Shown here: piece by piece, positions 27,450-39,400 of the stretch
Position numbering within the stretch: the stretch's first letter is position 1
Layout of the letters: every line of letters begins with the position of its first letter
NCBI RefSeq assembly: GCF_022539315.1
Contig: NC_066316.1
Coordinates: 7,517,501-7,581,500, forward strand
Source of the DNA: Serinus canaria
Taxonomy: Eukaryota > Chordata > Aves > Passeriformes > Fringillidae
Reading direction: 5' to 3'
Length of the DNA: 64,000 bases
Made by a program: the position numbers and the translations under genes
Notes under the pieces: model-generated
The model's database searches: none
What the model was told of the DNA's origin: nothing
The model's input: the letters and a program-made list of their open reading frames with translations, nothing else

Positions 27450-30400
27450 CCACAGAGTTCTGACCTTGAATTCCAAAGACTCTGCCAGACCCTCTGCCTC
27501 TGTCCAACACTAGAGGAAAAACAGCAGAAACAGTGGCTTTTGGGGGTTTGCTTTTCAGCTCTGTTTCTCTGAGCAAATTCATTTTCAGCAGAGCTTAAAT
27601 AAATAAGAGCATAAATAAATAGGACAGGTTGACATGGACCAATTCTTACCTGCATGCAGAAAACCACAAGGGTTTAAAGTGAGACTGGGAATCACTAAAG
27701 TTTCACTCTGCAGCCAGCTGATTCTACAGTATCTTCTGTTTTATCACAGAATGGTGTATCAGCCAGAAATCCTTATTATGGTCTGCTAAGATAAATTAGT
27801 GCAGGTGACAATGCAAATGATCGTGCAAGGGGTTATTTAAAATCTCATTTTTCCTACTTAGCTGGAATTTTGGTAAGGAATACATTGAAAATGTTTTCTG
27901 TTAAAAGCAGTGATAAAAATCCTTGTCATTTGGGAAAGCATAAAAGAATCACAACAGAGTTGAGAAAACAAACTTTGACATATAGAATTTTTTGCCAGTT
28001 AGATCAGTGATAGTGGTGCAGTGTTATAGATTTTAAAAAATAATAAAGAAAGTGAGAGAGGTGGTTTATCAGCTCTCTTTTAACTTCTAACTTTGCATGT
28101 GGCACAGAAGTCAGCATGAAGCTGCCTAAATGGGTGTTATGACAAGTGAAGCTGTTGCTTGACATCATTAGTTGACTTTAACTTTGGACCTCCTGACCAG
28201 TCTCCAGCAATATTTTTGAGAGCAATTCTATTTCCTGGAGAAGGAAAAAATCAAATCCCTGATAATTGATTTTCTTTACACTGGGTTGTGGTTTTGGTTT
28301 TTTTTCCCAGGCTTCTGGAAAATAACTCCGGACTCTTCCAAGCACCTTGCTTGTGTCTGTATTCCAAGTGAGTCCCAAAATTAATTTGCCTGTGATTTCT
28401 CCCAAACCCTTGTGAATCCACTGCAGGAGCTTGCTGTCATTTCCTGAGTACCAGCCTTGCTTTATCTTTTTATAGCAACAGGGCAAAATCCTTTAAAGGC
28501 ATTCCTTATCTTTTAGTGTCAGATGCTGGGAAGTGCTAAGATTTACATATTCCATTAAAGAGAATTTCTCCCTGCTCTAAGTGGCTTGTGCAAACACGTT
28601 ATGAGATCATTAAAAGGAGCCCTGTGCTCCAGTGAAGGCTCATTCAGAAGAGCACAGGCAGAAATGGCACTGATACTTTTTTGGAGTGGAGTGTGACTGC
28701 AGATGGAAACTGCAAAGAAGCCATTGCAAACTCCACTTATTTGTTAATTTGCAATGTGCTCCTGCTGAGCTTTAACAAGCCAAACCTGAATTGGCAGCAA
28801 TCAGGACTGGTTTCACCCAGTGCTTTGGTCCTGCCAGGGTGCTGCCTTGTGCTCAGTGTCAAACCACTCTGGCTCCCTTTTGTGATTTAAAATGCCACAG
28901 CACACCTGGAAAGCAGCCCAGAAGTGTTTTAGGAATGCAGCTCAGTGACCACAAGGGGGTTTTTGGGATGCTCAGGAAGGTCCTTTCACTTCTTGACTTC
29001 TCTTTGGGCTGCTTTAAACTGGGGCAATTTTTCACCAGCTGTGCTAAGGTTCCTCTCCAGTCACATTGCTCAGAACCTGCCCAAAAATGGGAAGAAAAAT
29101 TTCTGACCCGACCACAGGAGATCCCCTGGAGGCATCCACAGCCAAGGCAAACTGGTTTAGGATCTCTTAGGAAATTCAAATTCACTCCTCCTGGCCAGCA
29201 TGGGGAAGCCCTTCATCCTTACTTCACTTGCCAGTGTCCTTCCTTGATGCTGCTTCTTTCAAAGCAGCAACAAAAATCCATTCTGCTGGTGCTGCTCTGC
29301 TCATCTGGGATGGGATTATTCTCAGGATGCATCCTCAGTTTCTCCCTATGGTGGATTCTGAATTTTATCTTAGTCAGGAACAAATTTACTGTTGGTTTTC
29401 CCTGGACAACTCCAGCTTAATTTAATTTCCTCAACTCCATGGACACCTAATAATTCTGCTTAGGAAGTAAAAATCTTTCAGCAGGAGCCATTGCTGCTCT
29501 TTTTCCACAGCAGAGATATTTGGATGTTTATGTCTATATGAACAACACATCTTCATCATCCAGGTACTGACAGCAATTGTTCTCATCCTTATGTCCATTT
29601 TCTGTAAAATATGAACGTTTTTGTCATCCTTTTTTTTTTATTTTGGGTTACAAAATCTTGTAGACTTTGATGTTGCTATTAAATGTGAATTGTCCAGCAT
29701 AATGAGGCCTGCCACTGCTACAGATACCCAAACCCAGGGACAAACATGTATCCTGTCAGACTGAACAGAGACCAACTGATTTTTCATGACCATCCATCAC
29801 ATCCCTGACCTGTGCTGGTACTTCCCTGAGGAAAGAGGAAGGCTGCAGGACACTCCCTGACACAGCAGCTGAGAATAAGCCAATTGCACTAATCAGGTGG
29901 GAAGCACAAAGACCTTTAGGAGAAGAGGCAGGCTGGGAGAACCAGGCAGATTGGAGATTTCAGCATCTCTTTCACAGGTTCTCTGCCTGTTGCTATTTTA
30001 ATCCATTACTACTTAGAAGCTGGTTTTGTTGGTGGGATTTTTTTAAGTGGTGTTTTCTTATTTTCTCACTTATTTCACTCAGAAGAAGCTGTGAAAATTG
30101 TTTATTTCTGTAACAGCTCACACAGGCACAACACACAACTAATTTGATGGAAGAAATTTCAGGCAAGCATATTCATGGAATCAATCCCTCATGGAATATT
30201 CTGTGCTTTCTCAAAACAGAAATGTATTATGGAGAGACCTGATGCAGTCTTAACCACAGGATAGAAAATGCCACACTGCTGTAATTCAGTAAGTCATGTT
30301 ATCTATAGCATAATTATCATTTCAGTATTAACCAGGAGTTTTCATCATGTCACAAGGAAATAATTTCATTTCATCAGGTTCCATTTGTTAAATGGCATAA

Positions 30401-31066
30401 AGCAACACCAGGTACATTTAATACAATTATTATACTGGAATAGATTGGATTTTTGTATTACTTCTTTTTTTTTCCCTAATTACATCTCTGAATACAGACA
30501 TATGTTATCAGAAATATTAATAAATGCAACAGAATATGTACTTTACACATATCCAAGCTATTGGAGCCATGTAGATAAACAGGGAATCTTTGCATGACAC
30601 TTGTATATAGGTGACAATTCCAGACTGAGGATGCTTGGTTAGCAGATTTTTACAGCTCAGATAATGGCTCATTACAGGCAAAAATTGCTGTAAATGGTCT
30701 GGACCATGAAATATCAATTGGAGAAATGCAGCCAAAAGTGCAGGACTGCATAAGGTACAGCTAATGTGGCTCAAATGATAAAACCAGGCCCTTTCTTCCA
30801 GAGTTAATGAGGTTTGCAATAAACTACAGCTTTAACTGCTGACAGAAATTAAGAGGATGCTGAGCAATTTTTGTTTTCTAGTGCTCTGTAAAATACCAAC
30901 TTCATCAAAGGAACTGTGCACATAAAAAAACAAGGTTAAGCAGGGAGGTAAGGACTGAGATGGAAATGTGTGGGTTTGCTATTAAAATAAAAATGAGAAT
31001 TATAATTTTTTTCTTGATGATTAAGAAAAATATCTGTATTTCTTCAGGTCACTGTGGGAACATACC

Positions 31067-31132
31067 TTTATAACAATCTTTTTGTCTGATTATAACAATG
31101 TATTTACCTCATTATAACAATGTTTTTACCTG
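31067..31132. repeat. 22-bp tandem repeat, three copies
   Basis: Units of 22 bp at 31067, 31089 and 31111 share TTATAACAATGT followed by TTTACCT. The first copy is more diverged. Confidence 0.85.
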
Positions 31133-32290
31133 AGGTTCAGAGGTGGAAGATCAGCATTTTTTTCCAAAGCTTAGGAGACATTAAAATTGTTCTTTTTACC
31201 TCCTTACCTTGAAGCAAGCAAACCCTGAAAATTCCAAGTTTCAGGAATGCCCTGTAGGATCCACACAACACATTTTTCCTTGTTTCATTTTGATTTTGTT
31301 TAATTTAGGAAGGGGGTGGGGGATGTGTCACAACCAACCAGTTGGGCTGTGATTATTTGTTATAAATTCTCATCAGGGTGAACAAAACCACCAGGCCATG
31401 GGTCAGGAGCTCTGATTCTTTACTGTGTGGTCACTCAGCTGCAGTAACAGCTCACTTTTGAGGCTCAAAAGGTGTTGCTGAGGAGCCCCTAAATTTGTAC
31501 CACAGACTTCCACAAGTGCTGCCTAACAAGCTTTTCATTTTGTACTGTTCACTTCCATGAGCTCTCAGCTGCTCACAGGAAACTTCTCCAATGTTTATTT
31601 TGGTGGGAATTGAGAATTCCCAGGCTGGCAAGGTTCCATTCCCTGCAGGCTGTGATAGGCAGATATAAACACATGCAGAAGTTGCTGTATGGTACCAGTG
31701 CTCACCTTCTGTCTGCAGGATCAGTTTGCTTTCAGAGTCTTGACAGGATTATAAAATTACACATAGAAAAGAGCATGAAATAGTTCTGCTTTGGTGTTTT
31801 ACATCATCTGCCTTGCCAGTAGAAAGGCTCTTCCATTAATAGTTACAATATGAGGGGTTTTTTTGAAGCTGTGTTGCCAAAAGCAAATGGTTTGAATTTG
31901 GTTTGAATGTGGCTTTGTGTTCAACATTTTCCCCTCCTCTGGGTGTTAATTTCTGCTTATATCCCTCAGGATCCACTATTTATTACAGCTCTTTTCTCAG
32001 GAATTCATCTGATTTTAAGCTTTAGGTGGATCTTCTGTCTGGTCAGTTCATTAACATTAAAGTTTCTGCAGTTTGAAACACGAGCAAGAAGGGCCCAAGT
32101 CAGGCTGACTAAACTTAGGGATACCCAGCTCCAGCAGGGAATAAAGGCAACATAAGGAAGCTCAGAAGCTCCAAGAGGAAGGGCAGAAAAGCTTGTGTGG
32201 AGTGCACAGTCCAAGGCACTCCCACTGGCATTTCACAGGTCCCCCAGGAGGGGACTGTCCCCAGTTTATGCATGAGCATACAGTGGATAT

Positions 32291-32632
32291 TGTCACCCCT
32301 GGTGGGGGAGAGAATGATGCATCTGACTCCATCTCATTAGAAGGCTAATTAATGACTTTATTGTACTATATTATTCTATACTATATTACATTACATCACA
32401 TCTAAACTGAATCTGCCAAGCACTCAACTGCACCCAACTGCACAGAACTTGTGACTGTCAGCTGACAGTCCTGACACACACACACACACACTTGGCCCTG
32501 ACAGGCCAAGGAAACAAAACGCCATCACTTTGGGTAAGCAATTTCTATATTGCATTCTACTTTGGCACAACACAGGCACAGCAAATAAGAATTGATTTTC
32601 CTTTCTCTGAGGTTCAGAGAATGTGAAACCCA
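32291..32632 (-). mobile_element. LTR-family copy, shortened
   Basis: This copy starts TGTCACCCCTGGTGG and contains GATGCATCTGACTCCAT and AGAAGGCTAATTAATG as in the other copies. It continues through a CA microsatellite and GGCCAAGGAAACAAAAC to TCTCTGAGGTTCAGAG. The usual TTCCCAGGAGAAG segment near the end is deleted. No target-site duplication was seen. Confidence 0.6.
32473..32491. repeat. (CA)n microsatellite within LTR copy
   Basis: About nine CA units inside the LTR-family copy at 32291-32632. Confidence 0.9.
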
Positions 32633-34004
32633 GAAACATTCTTGGGAAGAATTGTGCCTTGCTTTCCTCTGTGAGGAGAAATGTGGTACACGAGCATCTT
32701 TCCCCCCTTCAGCCAAGGGTTAGGAGGGGATTGAAGAGCACAAGGACGCAGGGAGCTGCTGCCCTCTCCCAATCCTTTAGGCAGAGGGCAGGGAAACCGA
32801 TGGTTGCAGTGGAAAAACGTGTTCCTGCCCCAGCAAGGCGGGTGCTGTTCGTGGGATCACAGCGCTGCCAGCGTGCAACAACGCGTAAATAAATAACCTG
32901 CTCCACCCAGCGTCTGCAGCGTGAGATGCAGCACCGGGGGAGGCAGCAAAGGGATTTGCTGTAATCCCAGGCCCTGGAATTCCCTGTCCCTACTCAGAGG
33001 AACAAACTGCCTCGAGGTCCAGAAGGAAAATTACTGGAAACATTTGGCTGCAGCACCAGATCGTGTTCTGGGGAGGAAGATGGATGGGATTTTGACATGA
33101 TGGCAATATGACAACCACACACACACACACACACACTCTCTCTCTCTCACCAAAAAACAACCAAAAAAAGCACCAGTCCAGTTTGGCCAACTTCCAGCTC
33201 TTCCTTCACAGGTTTCCCCACTCCCACAAAGTGTTGGTGGGACACAAAGTGTTTCTGGTGACATCAATAATGCTATTGCAGACATTCTTACATACGAAAA
33301 GGTAGAGAAGATTGAAAGATACTTGTTAAAAAGTTCACTGGTTAAGATTTCTTTTTTAAATATTAAGAGTAAAAGCTCACTCAAAGCATTTCTCTCTAAT
33401 TTAAGGGAACTTCCCCAGCACAAAGCAGTTGTGTACAGACAGTGCAATATGTTCTCCATCCACACACAGGAAAGGTTTTCCACCCACTCCCCCAGACAAC
33501 TCCCACTCCCCACAAGGCAAGAACTGTTCTTCTGGTAAGGTTTTCATGAGCTCTTCTAAATGTAACTTAAGCAAACATTTTTATTACCTATGGGTAAACA
33601 TCCTTCTATAAGCAAAACTATCATTCCTGTTCCTGTATCATATTTCCACTTCAGCCTGGTAGCTCAAACTCACATTTGTTTCCTGAGCAGTAACACTTGA
33701 TGTAGATACAGCCCAACTGGGTTTGCTTTTGACTCCTAATAGAGGCTGTGGGTGAAAATACAATATCCAATAGGCAAAATCAGTGTTAAGTCTGTATTGT
33801 TACAGCTGAATTTAAGTTTATTTTTGCAGTAGCAGAAGGGAAGAAGAAAAAACGCCCAGGCAGACTAAGAGAAGCACCACACTCGAGGTTGTAACACTCA
33901 GCCCACAAACACAGGCACAACAGGAGCTCACACCTGTACTAAATAAGGAAAAGCAATGGCATTTTTATCAGGTATCCCCATGCATTGGAAAAAAAAAATG
34001 CACT
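32633..34004. other. Region between LTR copy and LBR 3' end
   Basis: No gene recognised. The part around 32,690-32,960 is GC-richer and contains a few CpGs. The compound microsatellite lies at 33,115. Confidence 0.6.
33115..33149. repeat. (CA)n(CT)n compound microsatellite
   Basis: About 11 CA units are followed by about 6 CT units. Confidence 0.95.
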
Positions 34005-36293
34005 ACTTAGTTTTAAGCAAAACCTTTATTTTAGCTCATGGGCTTGTTTGTATTAAAAACAGTTACTTCAAAATCAAATTCACATAAAATTCAGCATGTA
34101 AATGAAGTTGTCATTGGTCAGGATCAGATTCTGAAAGACAAGGGCTCTGAGTGACACGTGAACAACCTTGGGTGGCAGCAGATAAAACTGGGAACAGCAG
34201 CAGGAGCAGCTCCTGCTCTACAGGCTGAGGAATCCAAGTGCCCCCTTCCTTCAGCAGATTTTAAAACACCAGCTGCACTCCAGGGCTCTTTAATGATTTC
34301 TCCATTTCCCATAAATTCCCTCAGCAAGGACTGAAAACAGCAATATCCCAGTTTAATCTGCTGCTGCACAGGAGGGAATTCTCTCGAGTCTTGTTAGAGG
34401 CACTGCTATTTTCTGCCAGCAATCAAAGTACTTGTCTTAAAACAATTTCCTTACAACACCAACAATCAAGCTACATTATATACACTTCAATTGTACAATT
34501 ATCTTTAAAAAATGCCCGTGTACAAAATAGGTTATTTTATTTTATTTTTTTTTAAAAATCACATGCTAGATTTCAATTACATCAACATTTTAAAATAACT
34601 GAAAAAATTGATAAATAACATTCCAATTTATTAGGAACACTCCTGCAAGCAAGTGCAGAAGTATCTGCACTTTATTTAATATTCTAGTAAGCTTTTTAGG
34701 GCAATTTGTGCTATAAATCTCATGTACAAAGCGTGTGAAAAGCTCTTACTTGTGACAACAGAATAAAAGCTAATTAATTAAGCAAGAGTATTTCAGTAAA
34801 ATTATTCTACTTATGAAGTAAATACCACAAGGGCGTATCATTTACAGCCAGTTAGACAAAGAACACAGCTAGTGACCAGAACACATACATTAGTTAAAAA
34901 GTCAAATATATACAAAAATATATTAGAAAGTGGTTGAGTTTAACCACAGGCTCATGTAAAAAAATGTTGTTTTAAATAGCAATAGCAAAAAAATAGCTAT
35001 TTCTCTATCTGCAACAGTACAAAAGGCAACACCTACATATGAGGTAGCAATGCCAAATTAAAAACAAAAAGAAACCAAAAAAACAACTTTGGATCGAGGA
35101 GCATTTCCTATATTTTCATAGCATATCTGACAATACAAATATTTAAATGAACACTTCAATCATTTCAAGAATTAACTACATTAATTTACAAAACCCTTTA
35201 TTCAATTAACTTTTTAAAAATTACTGGAAATTGGTTTAGTTACTGATTTCTCCTGTTTCTAAAAAAGCTGTTGCATTTTTCAAACCCAAACACTGTACAG
35301 CAAAAAGGTGGAGGCTTTATTATACACACTTGGTAAACACTATGATACATTAAAACTTAATTTACAAAGATCAGAAGGAGCCAACTGTGGTCATTTTATC
35401 CTTTTGTGCCTAACAGGCAGACACTGCACACTTTTTACCCCATGTTCAATGCTAGAGGCGAGCTGAGGGTTCACTACTCCCTTCCACAGCCACAGAAAGG
35501 GTTTCAAGAGTTTCATCTCCCTCCAGGAGTGTGAGCCACAAGCAGGCTCCACCTCCAGGGCCAGGGGCGCTGCCAGGCAGCGGCTCAGAGCTGCCCCTGG
35601 GCACTCCTGGAACTGCCTCAGCAATGAGGGGTGGGAGAAGGAGCTGTGCCCCTTCTCCCAACTCCATCTCTTTATCCTCCTGCAGGTGCAGGACAGGAGG
35701 GGCCAGCTGAGCCTCTGACCAAAAAATGCCATCAATGAAAAGCCAGGAGAGGAACAACCATGTAAGCTGAGCTGGGCCAGCTCTGGTCGTGGGGCTGCGG
35801 GCCCCTCACGTGGGTCACACCCTCTGCTTCCAGCTCCACTGACCAAAAAGACCCTGCTGCTCCTCCAATTCAGGCAACTAAATTGGACATCTGCAGTTAG
35901 ATGGTACGAGTAACACCAAAAAATGAACTGGATGGAATTTCAGCATTTATTGTATTAAGAAAATAATATACTTTACATCACAGTGCTTAATTAAATGCAA
36001 TAAAAAAATGTAAACTCAGAATTCTAGATAAATTTTAGCTTGAAAAATTAGGGCTCGAAGAGTTTTGAAAATTCACAATTTTTTAAAAATTGAAGTCACA
36101 GACAGTCAGTTCACATAACTCACATCCTGAAGTCTACTTGTAAGTAACACCTTCGACGCACTCCAACGTTTGGTCGGGTTTTGTTTGTTTTGTTTTCTTT
36201 AAAAGCCTAAATACCAACTGACCAAGTGCAAAGGCAGGAGGTATCCCTCTCTGCCAGGAATCTAGGTGTAGCAGTGATTTGCCCTGGAGTGCT
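34005..36293 (-). other. LBR: LBR 3' UTR (inferred extent)
   Basis: Downstream of the stop, the minus strand is AT-rich without open frames, as expected for a long 3' UTR. Minus-strand AATAAA hexamers occur near 35,950, 35,317, 35,197, 34,668 and 34,025. The last is in a good context and would give a UTR of about 2.3 kb. Which sites are used cannot be told from sequence. A GC-richer block sits at about 35,400-35,860. Confidence 0.45.
34024..34030 (-). terminator. Candidate distal polyadenylation signal of LBR
   Basis: The minus strand reads AAAATAAAGG here, a canonical AATAAA hexamer. It is the most distal hexamer before sequence character changes. It is one of several possibilities. Confidence 0.35.
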
Positions 36294-36454
36294 CTAGTAG
36301 ATGTAGGGGAAGATGCGGTACGGGACGCGCTGGCAATACCTCTCCCAGGCCAGGCCGTACTTCTGCTTGCAGTGGTGCTCGTCACGAGCCTCGCGGTGCA
36401 CCAGCAAGCAGATGAAATAGATCACGTAGAAATAGGGTAAAATGTGATTAAAAC
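36294..36454 (-). CDS. LBR: LBR terminal coding exon
   Basis: This exon encodes residues 557-609 and the TAG stop at 36296-36294. It includes a hydrophobic segment [13 protein letters not shown], then [15 protein letters not shown] (R577 matches human R583), and ends [11 protein letters not shown] as in other LBR proteins. The acceptor is CTTTGCAG. Its GC-rich third positions contrast with the AT-rich surroundings. Confidence 0.97.
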
Positions 36455-39400
36455 CTGCAAAGGGAGAAAGTGAACTTAGATCCAGGACAAAAATCTGGAG
36501 GTGGTAGCTATCAGCATGTTCAAAGCTGGTGACATGCTCTTGTTCAAGGCTGAAGCATTTTATACTAAAGCATCGAATATTCCATAGGACAGTGCAACAC
36601 ATGCAGAGTGAAAAAGACCCACAAACTCACAGAAAGTAATTCTTAAAATTAAGATTGGTGTTTGTGAGGGTTCCCAGGACGAGGTGAGAGATGAGGATTT
36701 GACTCCATGTTCTCAGAAGGCTGATTTATTTAATATTATAATTATACTATATCTATATTACATAATACTATATTGTACTATACTATAAGAAATGCTATCC
36801 TAAAACTGTACTAAACCATAGAGAAGGGATACAGCAGAAGGCTGGAAAAGAATGATAATGAAAGCTGGTGACTGACTCAGAGTCTGACACAGCTGGCTGA
36901 GATTGGCCATGAAGTTAAAATAATTCACATGGAACCAATCAAAGATGCACCTGTTGGTCAATGATCTCCAGACCACATTCCCAAGCAAATCAGATAATTA
37001 TTGTTTTCATTCTTTTCTGAGGCTTCTCAGCTTCCCAGGAGAAGAAATCCTGGCAAAGGGATTTTTCAGAAAATATCATGGTGACATTTAGAGTCACAAA
37101 ATCTACCAATTTCGCTCTCAATGCCTGCAAAGCTGGCATATATTGAAGTATTATTGTCATTTAAATTTCTTTAGTTATCAGAACCAGATTTCCAGTCAAA
37201 TCTCTGCACCACCAAACTGCCCCACACAAGGTTTGCCCTGTTTTGCCTGCAGACACGAGTCCAGCTTTGCTCAGAGCACACCACTTGACCTGTGGATGAA
37301 AAGAACTGGAAAGGACCCAGAAATGTGAGACTGCAGCCCAAAAAGCCAAGTGTATTCTGGGAGCATCAGGAGGACCATGGCAGCAGGTTCTGGTTCTAAC
37401 CTACTACTCTGCTCTCCTGAGACCCCACCTGAGTGCAGTGTCCACCTCTGTGTATTATTAACAAACAAATTTGAAAGATAATTTCACTGTGTTTGATGAC
37501 CTTTCTTTTAAATATCTTTCACTTCAAGTTATCCCTGTATGTGGTGGCCCTTGTCTTCAAGCAAACTCACACTTTTGGGGTACTTCAGCTGAAAACACAC
37601 TCACTAGCCTAAAAAAAATAAAAGAACAGCTAAGTAGCAAGTAAGTCCCATGGTTATTGAATAATAAAGTGTCAGAAAGATGAGTAAAATCTTCAGTATA
37701 TGTCAAATCTGCAGCAAGTTAGAGAGGGTAAAATGGAAGTAAAAACATGTTGCATTAGACTTATGATACAGCAATCTGCCATTCAATAGGGTTTACTTTC
37801 TCAAGTAATTTCCACGTGGCATTTCAAACCCAGACAGATGCAAAACAAAAGCAATTTGCTCACATCCACTTTAGTCTCAGAAACTCACCACAGGGCAGGG
37901 ACCATGCCAGAGCCATGATGATGTCACCGAGGTAATTGGGGTGACGAACAAAACCCCACCAACCTGTGACGAGAAGCCCCTTCCCAGTTGCAGTGGGTAT
38001 AAATTTCAGATCTGTGAACAGAGTATTGTGGTCAATGCAGTGACTGAAATTTGTATTTATACACTACAAAGAGCCACTGAGTAAAATCCCAGCCAATGGA
38101 ATAAGAAATGCACTCACTGGCCAGTTTGGGATCTGCCGGATTCCGTCGGAAATTGTTTTTCTGAGAATTTGCACTCCGGAAGATGTAATACCCAATGCCT
38201 GAAAATAAACATGATGGATTCTGCATTTTCAGCATTTTCTGGTTTTCTCAGCTTCAACAAAAGCATTCCCATGCCCTTTGCCACACTTATTCCATCAAAG
38301 GCTTTTCCCCTCGAGATTCAACTGGTATTTTCTGGTTCTCAGAGCTCTAACAAGACAGAAATGCCACTGGAAACCTGCATTCCATAAGATCCTTCTTGAA
38401 GAGACTCTGAAGAACCTTTATTTTCACATCTATATCTGAGTTTTTTAATGGAACACTGAGTCTGAAATTCACAGAAGGTGATGTGAATTTCACATTGTAT
38501 GATTACAGCTCTATTTTGCAGCCTAGCACTTTATAAAGCACCCACTCCATAAACTGACAACTCATTTACAAGATCATGATAATAAAAGAAGCAGGCAATG
38601 AATTAGCTGGGTTTGAAATTCGTATCCCCCCATAATGTTCACACAGCAGCTTAAACTTGCTTTTTCCAAAGCTGCATTGAAAAAAGATGATTACAACATA
38701 CTTTGAACAAAAATGATATTTTTTAGAAAAATAGAAACCCAAGAAAAAACATTCGGTGAAGAGGAAAAAACTATTTTCTGTTTTTCAGTGTTCCACATAT
38801 TAAGCTGCACATCTTCTCATGTTTTCCAATTCTTTGTCTTGTCTACAAAACACAAGTGGGTTTTTATTGTTTCCCATTCAGATAAGAGGCACAACAAGCA
38901 CATGTTGGTGCAAATGTAAGATTGCCTAAAGATGTGAGATCTTTTCTCAAAGCACTCAGCTTTGATGAAAAAAGATGTTTTCTGCTGACATGTATTTGTC
39001 ACTAAGGTCATCAGGGAAGGAGATGCAGTAGTTACTTTTTTTCTCTAGGTTCAATGGAGCATAGCCAACAGGTACTGACTTTTTTTTTTTAATTAGTTGC
39101 TCAGATTGACTTAAAAAAGCATCTATTAAATTCAAAATATGTTAAGTCACTTCTTCAACTCCAGACAGCACCCACCTAGAGCTGCTTCTATACAGAACAA
39201 TTACATGTTCAGAGTCTCAGCTATCCCTCATTTGCTGTGATGAGAATTTATTATATTATCTGTATTTCACAGCAGCCAGACAACGACTGCTGCATCTGAG
39301 CTAAAGCTCCTCCTCCCATCTCTGAAGCAACAGAATCAGAACTGTTGTAACCAACAGCAACAACGACATTTGTAACTTACAGTTCAGAACAGTAATTGCA

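Larger units (their letters stand above)
14582..32290. other. Intergenic, mostly featureless
   Basis: About 18 kb without a recognised gene. It includes CR1 tails, short tandem duplications, two exon-like segments and an unexplained open stretch at 28,791-29,420. If the human gene order is conserved, DNAH14 would lie on this side of LBR, but no dynein motifs were recognised. Confidence 0.6.

Noticed and set aside
36134..36385. 83-codon minus-strand frame over the LBR terminal exon
   Set aside because: It is an alternate frame of the real LBR exon.
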